DNA of 7,361 nt from Bacteroidota bacterium (GTDB lineage: Bacteria > Bacteroidota > Kryptoniia > Kryptoniales > JAKASW01). Shown piece after piece: positions 1 to 6,648 of the stretch; position 1 is the first letter of the stretch, and each line of letters opens with the position of its first letter. The notes under the pieces were generated by a model, which searched no databases, was not told the origin of the DNA, and saw nothing but the letters and a program-made list of their open reading frames with translations. The DNA lies in the NCBI GenBank assembly GCA_021796055.1, contig JAJYOS010000312.1, positions 1 to 7,361 of the forward strand, written 5' to 3'. The translations under genes and the position numbers were made by a program.

Positions 1-1875
1 GTACAGGATGTCCGATGTTGCTTCTTTAACCCTGCTTGAGAGGTCACTCCCGCTGTAGACATTTGCCAAACGTCCCACGCTGTCGTACTCATACCAGGTG
101 TAATAATTGTTCGCGGAGTTGTTCAAATCCTGGTAGGATTTCTTCGTAACATTCCCCTGCAAATCGTAATCATAAAGGATTTTCTTGCCCAGTTCCTTTT
201 GCACGACCCACTCCACTCTGCCGCTCTCATCATATGAATAAAATGTCGTAAGTGCAACACTCCCGAGTCGATAGGAAACAGAATACGAAAGCCGGCCAAG
301 CAGATTCCTCTGTCCCGCCGCACAGGCGTCACTGCCAGGACTGTCGTAACTGAATGTCCTGTTGGGAATAATGCCATTAGCAGGGAAATCAGCGCTGCAC
401 GCGTTCTCCTGGGTGAAGTTGCCTGTTGCAACAGACTGATATTCGCCGGTTTCGGTCAGACGGTTCAGCGGATCGTATTTATTATAGACAAACTCGAATC
501 CATCTGTACATGTGATTGAATATTGGACAGCCGTCCCGTTCGGCGAAACGGAATATGTGTAGCTCCCCTTCGGCAAAATGAATGAGTTTGAAGACGAGCT
601 GCTTGTGGTTATTTGGGCGACAGGCACGCCATTCGCATTTACACTGAGTGAAGGAGTCCCGGATCCTGAGATCACCGTCAGGTCAAGAGTGATTCTACCC
701 GGGAGAGTCATCGCGGGAAGCGACGCGTTGGTGATCGTGCTGCCCGTAGCGGTTGACTGAATGCTGATTGCGTTCATTGCCCCTGCATGATTAACATCCT
801 GAACGAGCCGCAGGTTGCCGTTCTTGTCGTACAGGTAACGGACTGTACCAGCATCTGGAGAAGTCTTCTGGGCAAGGCGGCCGGCTTTGTTGTAAATGTA
901 TGTCGTCGCGTAGTTGGGGCCATTGGGCGGAATCGTTTGAACCAGATTGCCATCGACCTCATAGTCATACCTTGTAGTCAGTGCCAATCCGGCTGAATCC
1001 GTCACAGACCGCACAAGATCCCCGAATTTGTCCTTGAACTCCAATTTCGTGAACTTGTATGCCGATGGATTAGCATAATCGTTGTTCTCGTCATAGACGG
1101 TCGTCTTATACAGCGTTCCACTGGGATATCCCGTGTTATCAGCATCAGAGTTTGTTCCGTACGCGTAGTGGATGTAATGATTCGTCTGGTATGTGCTGCC
1201 CGGGGGACGAACATCCTTCAGCCTCTCTGTTCCGTCGATGTAGTAGTCATTCTGCGTGTATGTGTATCCGTAACCATAGTATGCAGCATCGTTAGCGTCG
1301 AAATTCTGATCGAACAGATGGTCGTATGCTCCGCGCCCGCTTACCTTGTATGTTTTGTAAGTCCTGCTCACTCTCCACATGCCATCGTATGTCGTTGGGG
1401 AAATAAGATCCGAGTCTGCATATACCGTCAACTTCTCCCTTTCGTATCCTGCACCGTCGAAGAAACTCTTGGTAATCGAATAGTCAGAACTGGATCTGTA
1501 CGCGGTCTCCGCGATTGAACTGAGGTCGACCGAAGAAGCCGCGGGCGGCATGTAGTAATCGATTTCCCGGACCAGCCGCCCCAACGGGTCTATAACTGAC
1601 TTTATTCTCCCAAGGTTATCGTATTGCGCCTCGGTATGATTCCCGTTCTCATCAGTCTCACGCGTCACATTGCCGTAAGGATCATACTCAAAAGATCGCC
1701 GCAACACGGAGGAGGGAGAAGGGTCCTGTACCCCCGTCACGTACCCTCTCGAGAGACCGAGTGCATCATTTGCAAAGGGGTTAGATGTACTGCTGGAGTA
1801 GTAATAAAACCTGACATTGTTATTCGCATCAGTCTCACTAACTATATTGGAATAGCCCAGATTGTCGTAGGCGAA
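1..1875 (-). repeat. RHS/YD-repeat region of the large exported protein
   Basis: Residues about 896 to 1520 contain roughly ten divergent YD units with the pattern [YF]-x-Y-D-x-x-G-[NR]-[VIL], for example AYDNLGYSNIVSETDANNN, EYDPYGNVTRETDENGN, QYDNLGRIKSVIDPLGR, YIYNKAGRLAQKTSPDAG, YLYDKNGNL, KYDPLNRLTETGEY, DYDLQGNVTKKSYQD and YEYDSVGRL. The repeats are conserved in protein and not in DNA, so they are old or under selection on structure. They continue past the window edge. Confidence 0.9.
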
Positions 1876-4560
1876 GGCACGCTGGCGTATGACATTGCCC
1901 GTATGATCGACAGGAGCCATTATATCGCTCGGCAATCCGTTCCACACATATTTCTCGCTTTCCAGCCAATGACCTGAAAAGAGGTTCCATGTCGTAAATT
2001 CCTTGTATACGTCGTTGTTGGTAGTAACGTTGGTCAGGGTGGTACTATACACTTGGGACAACATAGGACCGATCCAAACACCGTCATCGCTTCCCATGTC
2101 TGGATACTTCGTAAAAGCATATACATACTGAGTCCGCCGGTCGCTGTTGCTGCCTTTCTCCGTCTTAGAGCTAATCAGGCCATTTCCGAAGTCGCCGATA
2201 TAAGCACTCCTGGGGGTTGAGTTGTACTGATATGAAGTGGCTGCGACGACGCCGTCCCGTGTCGTTGTTACTGAATCCAGCCTGTTCCATATGGATGTAC
2301 GCACGATGAAGCAGCTCCTCGAATTGTTGTTGTTCTGAACTGTGCCAAAATAGTCATATCGATCCTGAAGCACACCCTCCTGCAAGAAGGAGTAATAATA
2401 ACGGACCGTTTCCGAAGCAGGCTCACCGCCCTTACCCGACTCTTCTTTCCAGACCAATCCTCGGCAGGGGGCCCTGGAGATTAGAATAGTGGCCCCCGGT
2501 AAAACCTGGGAAGGATCGGAATAATGTCTTATGAAGTCCGCCTGGCTTTCAGAAGTATCATCCCAGGATCCTGGCGGCGTTCCCGGTAACAGTGTTGACT
2601 GCAAGGCCTCTTCGAACGGAATAGTTTGACTGGGTGGATTACTGACATCCGATCCGCTGTAGCTCGAAGTATAATAATATGTTTTCCATGATAAATCGGG
2701 TTTGGTAACCCGCACCCATCTATGTCCCACCTGGCACCCGCGATACCATTTATAGTATTGATCCCTTCTGAACACCCACCCCGCCTGAAATACTTTCGGT
2801 GCGTACTCACCCACATATGCGGTGCTCGGGAGATCGTAGACTACTTCCGGCGAATAAAGATAGGTCCATGTTCTGACCGCGCCGCCAGCGCGATCATCGA
2901 AAGATTTGCTCTCCAGCACACACCTGGGTTGGCCATTATAGCTCCAATAGTCGGTTGTATTCAGGTAACCTTCGGGGTCGTATTGAACGTTCTCAGTTCG
3001 ATAGGTATATGTATACTTCCCGCCCGTGGGTAACGTTACCGTTTTAATTCTCCATGCGGTAGCTAGAGCAGCTGAAGTAAAATATCCGGGCCATTCCTCA
3101 GCGGGGGGATCGGTGTACTGAGCGGTTGAGATGGATTCAAGATCGATCTGCGCATTGGTCGTATAAGTAAAGTAATACCGTTGCGTGCTTGCACTGTTGA
3201 ACTCAGATGCCGGAAAATTGCTATGCGTCACCGTGATTCCGATTAGAGTCAACTGACCGTTGTTCAACCTTTCGGCACCATTCTCAGAGTTCCATGCGGT
3301 AGTCCCGTTTTCACCCTGGGACCCGCCAGCTATCCAAACAGGGCCGGAATTGTTATTAGCCGCATAATGAAACACAATCCGCTTCAACTCCTTGTTCGTG
3401 CCTCTTTCAAATAGGATCAGAGTATCCAACCTGCAATTCCTGGCAGTACTGTCGGCCGACGGCATAGAAGTCCTGAATACTGCATAGTGGGTGTCGGTAT
3501 TTAGAATGTCGGGATGAGAATAAGAGTAAAGAGCGTAGTCGGTTTGCGTTGCCATGGTCCTCACGCTCGTCCCTAGTCCAAAAGGCGGGGGAATATTTCC
3601 GAAAAAGTTACCCACACCGCTGAACTCTAGCTGTGACCTGTCGATCATGACCGATTCGTATCGCCTGTAACAATGGTCTTGATTCGGACCGACCCGATAT
3701 GTGATCTCGGTCGCACTCCCGTCCGGATAGCGTATGGTGCTGAGATTCCACCTATAAGGGAACTCGTATTCCTGAAATGATGGATAGGCCGGGGAATAGG
3801 ATGGATTACCTTTGACCTTTACGTAATCCGCATTGTATCCGTTCTGAACATATCCGTATGTGTATCTCGTCCCATCTTCCTTGTCGACGGCAAATGAACA
3901 GATGGAGCCGTCGCTGTTGGCTCCGTTGTTTACCGTGGCCGTAATGGCCCAAGGTCTATAACGGACGGGAATGAACATATAGCTACTCCACCCCGTCATG
4001 GATGTTATTTGTCCCGAGTGAATCTGATAATTGCATGGCATTATCTCCATACCGCCACCATCTATTGACAATTGGTACAGGTCTGCCACGTCCTTGTTAA
4101 TAGTCTCCTGAGAGAGGTAGCCCGTAGAATCAAACCGCCCACCAAGATTGCCCCGGTAAATGCCCCCGTCATTCATGCCAAGATTGTGGTTCGGGTCTGC
4201 GCTTATCGGGACCGGCTCGTCTGTCCTGCCATGCACTGTCCTTTCGATGCAACCCGGTTCCAAGCTCCAACCCAGCCCCACCCAGCTGGCAAACTGTCTT
4301 TGAGTGATATTGCTATTGTATGTCAACCGGACTTCGAAATCATGCCCATGCCGACCCGGCACGGTGAGAACCGGGATCGAAAAACTCAAATCGCCTGAGT
4401 ATGACGGCTCTTCCTCCTGAAGGATAAATTTGTCCAACCGATAGCTCTCATAACTTGGACGAAAGTTCCCTCCCATTTGTGGCGTGGGTGTTTGACTATA
4501 GGCCATTTCAGAGGAAGACGTCAGAACATACAGGAAGGCAGCTAAGGCAATATTCTTCAT
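1..4560 (-). CDS. Exported RHS/YD-repeat protein, 3'-truncated by the window edge
   Basis: The frame is open from ATG at 4558-4560 to base 1: 1520 codons with no stop. The start is supported by AAAGGGA six bases upstream and an in-frame TGA at 4573-4575. Residues 1-22 look like a signal peptide (MKNIALAAFLYVLTSSS, then AYS|QT). Residues about 56-100 carry 'GDLSFSIPVLTVPGR' and 'WVGLGWSL', the entry motif of large RHS/SpvB-like proteins. Residues about 100-890 are Tyr- and Asn-rich predicted beta structure, with 'LPTGGKYTYTYR' near 510. From about 896 on, YD repeats follow one another (FEYDPYGNVTRETDENGN, AQYDNLGRIKSVIDPLGR, YLYDKNGNL, KYDPLNRLTETGEY, YSYDESGRVEW, YEYDSVGRL). A non-RHS segment of about 90 residues interrupts them near 1262-1353. 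RHS repeats are known to build hollow beta-cages that enclose a C-terminal toxin or other payload. Neither the usual core-ending motif nor a payload is reached here, so function (toxin delivery, adhesion or wall protein) stays open. It is the last gene of an apparent three-gene set. Confidence 0.93.
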   Translation of the reverse strand, partial: MKNIALAAFLYVLTSSSEMAYSQTPTPQMGGNFRPSYESYRLDKFILQEEEPSYSGDLSFSIPVLTVPGRHGHDFEVRLTYNSNITQRQFASWVGLGWSLEPGCIERTVHGRTDEPVPISADPNHNLGMNDGGIYRGNLGGRFDSTGYLSQETINKDVADLYQLSIDGGGMEIMPCNYQIHSGQITSMTGWSSYMFIPVRYRPWAITATVNNGANSDGSICSFAVDKEDGTRYTYGYVQNGYNADYVKVKGNPSYSPAYPSFQEYEFPYRWNLSTIRYPDGSATEITYRVGPNQDHCYRRYESVMIDRSQLEFSGVGNFFGNIPPPFGLGTSVRTMATQTDYALYSYSHPDILNTDTHYAVFRTSMPSADSTARNCRLDTLILFERGTNKELKRIVFHYAANNNSGPVWIAGGSQGENGTTAWNSENGAERLNNGQLTLIGITVTHSNFPASEFNSASTQRYYFTYTTNAQIDLESISTAQYTDPPAEEWPGYFTSAALATAWRIKTVTLPTGGKYTYTYRTENVQYDPEGYLNTTDYWSYNGQPRCVLESKSFDDRAGGAVRTWTYLYSPEVVYDLPSTAYVGEYAPKVFQAGWVFRRDQYYKWYRGCQVGHRWVRVTKPDLSWKTYYYTSSYSGSDVSNPPSQTIPFEEALQSTLLPGTPPGSWDDTSESQADFIRHYSDPSQVLPGATILISRAPCRGLVWKEESGKGGEPASETVRYYYSFLQEGVLQDRYDYFGTVQNNNNSRSCFIVRTSIWNRLDSVTTTRDGVVAATSYQYNSTPRSAYIGDFGNGLISSKTEKGSNSDRRTQYVYAFTKYPDMGSDDGVWIGPMLSQVYSTTLTNVTTNNDVYKEFTTWNLFSGHWLESEKYVWNGLPSDIMAPVDHTGNVIRQRAFAYDNLGYSNIVSETDANNNVRFYYYSSSTSNPFANDALGLSRGYVTGVQDPSPSSVLRRSFEYDPYGNVTRETDENGNHTEAQYDNLGRIKSVIDPLGRLVREIDYYMPPAASSVDLSSIAETAYRSSSDYSITKSFFDGAGYEREKLTVYADSDLISPTTYDGMWRVSRTYKTYKVSGRGAYDHLFDQNFDANDAAYYGYGYTYTQNDYYIDGTERLKDVRPPGSTYQTNHYIHYAYGTNSDADNTGYPSGTLYKTTVYDENNDYANPSAYKFTKLEFKDKFGDLVRSVTDSAGLALTTRYDYEVDGNLVQTIPPNGPNYATTYIYNKAGRLAQKTSPDAGTVRYLYDKNGNLRLVQDVNHAGAMNAISIQSTATGSTITNASLPAMTLPGRITLDLTVISGSGTPSLSVNANGVPVAQITTSSSSSNSFILPKGSYTYSVSPNGTAVQYSITCTDGFEFVYNKYDPLNRLTETGEYQSVATGNFTQENACSADFPANGIIPNRTFSYDSPGSDACAAGQRNLLGRLSYSVSYRLGSVALTTFYSYDESGRVEWVVQKELGKKILYDYDLQGNVTKKSYQDLNNSANNYYTWYEYDSVGRLANVYSGSDLSSRVKEATSDILY
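504..777 (-). other. Non-RHS beta-domain inserted between two YD repeats
   Basis: Residues about 1262-1353 break the RHS pattern. The flanks read 'YLYDKNGNLRLVQDVNHAG' before and 'FEFVYNKYDPLNRLTETGEY' after; in related proteins as I recall them these two motifs lie almost next to each other. The insert is rich in Ser, Thr, Val and Ile (ITLDLTVISGSGTPSLSV, then a run of Ser, then FILPKGSYTYSVSPNG) and looks like a small beta-sandwich of the kind that binds ligands or serves as a spacer. I do not recognise the family. Confidence 0.6.
4492..4560 (-). other. Predicted signal peptide of the RHS protein
   Basis: Codons 1-23 encode a Lys at position 3, a hydrophobic core (IALAAFLYVL) and a small-residue cleavage site, best placed after A-Y-S at residue 22. 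No lipobox cysteine is present, so signal peptidase I rather than lipoprotein processing is expected. This points to export through Sec. Confidence 0.75.
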
Positions 4561-4566
4561 GACAAG

Positions 4567-4573
4567 TCCCTTT
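4567..4573 (-). promoter_or_regulatory. Ribosome binding site of the RHS gene
   Basis: The minus strand reads AAAGGGA, six bases (CTTGTC) before the ATG at 4558-4560. It is a fair Shine-Dalgarno match and fixes the start, because the same frame has a TGA directly upstream at 4573-4575. Confidence 0.65.
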
Positions 4574-4637
4574 CAATTAAGGACACGCAGTCCACCGGCA
4601 GATGAAGCAAAGTTGCGATAAACAAGAACCATCTCAG

Positions 4638-6578
4638 TCACCATGTTCTCGATCTCAGTCCCTCATTCTCTCTTTCCAGTTTCTCTATTCTCCTGTTCTG
4701 TTCCTGGATTCTCTTCTCCTGGTCAATCATATACAGCGTCAGCTCCTCGATCTTCTGCAGGAGCTTCGTCTGCATTTCTCCAATACCGACCCCGGCTTTC
4801 TGCATTTCGTCAGCGGGGGCTATGTCGGGTAGGTGTTTGTTCGTTCTTACAAACTCCGCGAGACTGGCAAGATCCATCAGTCCGTAACCTTCTTCGAACA
4901 CGAAATCAGAACCATCGGTGTTGACCACGACTTCATTTGCCCTGACATTTCCGACTATGTCAAGCTTATAGGAGGTAGTGGTTCGATTTCCGATAATCAC
5001 ACTCCCTCCGACGTTCACGTTGCCGGCAAATGCACCGCTCGCTACATTCACGATGTTCCGGTTAACATCTATCACGCTAGTTCCCGAGACGGCTATCGAA
5101 CCGGCCACGTCCAGTTTTTGAGATGGCGATGAAGTGCCGATTCCCACATTTCCGCTGTTGCTGTTATTGATGTTGATGCCGTTTGTGCTCCATTGGCCAG
5201 TGCCCCCGCTTGCCGCTGTAGTTTGTATCGTTCCATCCGGGAATTTGAAGCCACCTGCAGTCGACTCGATGGTACCCGACACTGAAAGTTTCTGGCCAGG
5301 GGCCATTGTCCCAACGCCAACATTCCCGTTCGCAAGCACCGACATTCTCGTTTGCCCTGTTGTTCTAAAGATCAGATTTCCTGCAAAAGCGTTGCTGTAA
5401 TCGCCGATATTGAGATTGTTGCTGGCATCTGCAAACATGATGGCGCCTGATGTACCGGATGCGTTCTTCATCCAAATGGCTGTGTTATTGCCCATATAGA
5501 CCGGTCCCGCTGACAAAGTCAGCCCACTACTCCCCGAAACGGTCAGGCTATTGAACGTTCCCCCGACTGCGGTTACGTTCCTGCCGACATCGATGACACT
5601 GTTACCCGAAATTGCTATGGCTCCTGCGACATCCAGCTTCTGTGCCGGAGACGCGGTCCCGATTCCGACATTTCCAGAACCTCGAAATACCACCTGAGGG
5701 CTCGAATTCTGCGAGTTCGTGAAGAATAGCAGTTCCCCCTCCCCTCCGTTTACTGCAGCACCGCCACCAGTGATTATCGCGTAGCCATTACTGCTTCCGC
5801 GCAATTTAAGTGCACCCGCGTCCCATCCTACAGGAAATCCAAAATCGAGCTGACCGTTCGAAGACAAAATATAACGGCTATCACTTCCACCATTCCAAGT
5901 GTGAGTTATGCTACCACCCAGATCCATTCTGATGTCGTTGGCACCGGCCTGGTGAGCACCAATTGTCACGGTACCACTAGGGTAGTAGATTCCGGAACCG
6001 CTCGAAATCCACTGGCTTGTACCACCTCCTCCCCCTCCGGCAGTGCTTTGAATCGTTCCGTCCGGAAACATGAGCTGCGTGCATCTTATCGTTCCATTTA
6101 CATCCAAGTTGTAATCGGGTGTTTTTCCGATGCCCACCTTACCACCGCTGTAGAAAATGCCTCCGGTGATGGAAGTCCATTGGCCTGAGCCGCCTCCAAC
6201 GCCATTGGCAGAGGTTAGTCTCGTGTTGTCGGGAAAGAGTATCCCGCTACATTTCACTGTGCCCGTAACTTCCAGCTTCTCACTGGCCCAATCAGTACCG
6301 ATCCCAACATTGTAGCCCCTCACCGAAAGCACCATTGTGTTGCCGTTGTACATATATATCCCGTTTGAGTTGATTCCTCCAACTCCGACAAAATTGCTGC
6401 CATCCAACCAAATCAGATTCGCAAGATTATAAATTGAATTTGTCTGTTTTAGTTTGTTACCAAATCCCAGGATCGCGTCGCCACTCGAGGGAAAGCTATT
6501 CTGCCCATACAAATCATTCCCGAGCAGAGAAGCGAGGCCGATAATCATCCACCATCTCCTCAATGATATCGATTTCAT
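4638..6578 (-). CDS. Exported modular fibre-like protein with C-terminal coiled coil
   Basis: Complete 646-residue protein from ATG (6576-6578) to TGA (4638-4640), with a strong AAGGAG ribosome binding site. Residues 1-25 form a signal peptide (MKSISLRRWW, then MIIGLASLLG, cleavage near LYGQ). The body is made of beta modules. Type A at 90-134, 147-190 and 419-463 has the plan NVGIGT - KLxVxGT - FPDGTIQ - Gly-rich linker - QW. Type B at 303-334 and 477-508 reads NVGIGTxSPxQKLDVAG then VSGxSVIDVxRN. Residues about 200-300 and 340-415 are other Gly/Asn-rich beta segments. The C-terminus (527-646) carries 'NKHLPDI', 'GEMQTKLLQKIEELTLY' and a heptad coiled coil (IDQEKRIQEQNRRIEKLE). Such proteins resemble trimeric tail-fibre-like surface proteins common in FCB bacteria. 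The Peptidase_S74 self-cleaving chaperone motif is not seen. Function is inferred as a structural or adhesive surface fibre; there is no enzymatic motif. It lies 70 bp after the GspF-family gene and 77 bp before the RHS gene. Confidence 0.93.
   Translation of the reverse strand: MKSISLRRWWMIIGLASLLGNDLYGQNSFPSSGDAILGFGNKLKQTNSIYNLANLIWLDGSNFVGVGGINSNGIYMYNGNTMVLSVRGYNVGIGTDWASEKLEVTGTVKCSGILFPDNTRLTSANGVGGGSGQWTSITGGIFYSGGKVGIGKTPDYNLDVNGTIRCTQLMFPDGTIQSTAGGGGGGTSQWISSGSGIYYPSGTVTIGAHQAGANDIRMDLGGSITHTWNGGSDSRYILSSNGQLDFGFPVGWDAGALKLRGSSNGYAIITGGGAAVNGGEGELLFFTNSQNSSPQVVFRGSGNVGIGTASPAQKLDVAGAIAISGNSVIDVGRNVTAVGGTFNSLTVSGSSGLTLSAGPVYMGNNTAIWMKNASGTSGAIMFADASNNLNIGDYSNAFAGNLIFRTTGQTRMSVLANGNVGVGTMAPGQKLSVSGTIESTAGGFKFPDGTIQTTAASGGTGQWSTNGININNSNSGNVGIGTSSPSQKLDVAGSIAVSGTSVIDVNRNIVNVASGAFAGNVNVGGSVIIGNRTTTSYKLDIVGNVRANEVVVNTDGSDFVFEEGYGLMDLASLAEFVRTNKHLPDIAPADEMQKAGVGIGEMQTKLLQKIEELTLYMIDQEKRIQEQNRRIEKLERENEGLRSRTW
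4641..5000 (-). other. C-terminal conserved module and coiled coil of the fibre protein
   Basis: Residues 527-646 start with a last degenerate beta repeat (IIGNRTTTSYKLDIVGNVRA). The stretch 'SDFVFEEGYGLMDLASL', 'EFVRTNKHLPDIAPADEM' and 'GIGEMQTKLLQKIEELTLY' follows, then a charged heptad coiled coil to the end. This ending recurs in many exported FCB proteins and probably drives trimer formation or anchoring; its exact function is not established to my knowledge. Confidence 0.7.
5055..5150 (-). repeat. Type B fibre module 2
   Basis: Residues 477-508: NVGIGTSSPSQKLDVAG followed by SIAVSGTSVIDVNRN. It comes directly after type A module 3. Confidence 0.75.
5190..5324 (-). repeat. Type A fibre module 3
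   Basis: Residues 419-463: NVGVGTMAPGQKLSVSGT, FKFPDGTIQTTA, the linker ASGGTG and QW. Unlike modules 1 and 2 it has no Cys before the FPD turn. Confidence 0.75.
5577..5672 (-). repeat. Type B fibre module 1
   Basis: Residues 303-334: NVGIGTASPAQKLDVAG followed by IAISGNSVIDVGRN. It matches type B module 2 at about three quarters of positions in protein, but many third codon positions differ. Confidence 0.75.
6009..6140 (-). repeat. Type A fibre module 2
   Basis: Residues 147-190: KVGIGKTPDYNLDVNGT, IRCTQLMFPDGTIQ, then six consecutive Gly (181-186, bases 6021-6038) and SQW. It is preceded by the spacer 'GGIFYSGG', which matches 'SGIYYPSG' after this module. Confidence 0.75.
6177..6311 (-). 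repeat. Type A fibre module 1
   Basis: Residues 90-134: NVGIGT, KLEVTGTVKCSGILFPDNT, a Gly-rich linker (GVGGGSG) and QW. Cys110 sits between the beta strand and the FPD turn, at the same place as Cys166 in module 2. Confidence 0.75.
6504..6578 (-). other. Predicted signal peptide of the fibre-like protein
   Basis: Codons 1-25 encode a basic start (K2, R7, R8), a hydrophobic core (WWMIIGLASLLG) and a likely cleavage site around L-Y-G|Q-N. There is no lipobox cysteine. It supports Sec export into the periplasm or beyond. Confidence 0.75.
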
Positions 6579-6584
6579 ATCAGA

Positions 6585-6590
6585 CTCCTT
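6585..6590 (-). promoter_or_regulatory. Ribosome binding site of the fibre gene
   Basis: AAGGAG on the minus strand, six bases (TCTGAT) before the ATG at 6576-6578. It is a near-perfect Shine-Dalgarno sequence and fixes the start. Confidence 0.8.
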
Positions 6591-6648
6591 TTATTACTTA
6601 TGCTTGGAAGGCTTTTTTATTTTCACTCTCACGTTCGACCCAAGCCTC

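Noticed and set aside
3050..3302. Short direct repeat 'tccatgcggtag' seen twice, near 3051 and 3291
   Set aside because: Both copies encode a Thr-Ala-Trp stretch of the RHS protein in the same frame; a 12-base match alone in coding DNA is not enough for a mobile or regulatory repeat.
123..4398. Many short ORFs (60-117 codons) on both strands across the RHS gene
   Set aside because: They lie antisense to, or in other frames of, the continuous RHS frame, have no family motifs and lack convincing ribosome binding sites.
4579..4591. GGAC/GTCC hairpin in the fibre-RHS spacer
   Set aside because: A four-base stem with no T-run is expected by chance.
4643..6188. Plus- and minus-strand ORFs overlapping the fibre gene
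   Set aside because: They are shadows of the repetitive fibre frame; their repeats follow the fibre codons and their proteins show no motifs.
6602..6648. Inverted repeat GGAGGCTT / AAGCCT(T)CC after the GspF stop as a terminator
   Set aside because: The loop is about 30 bases and no T-run follows on the minus strand, so it is not a convincing intrinsic terminator.
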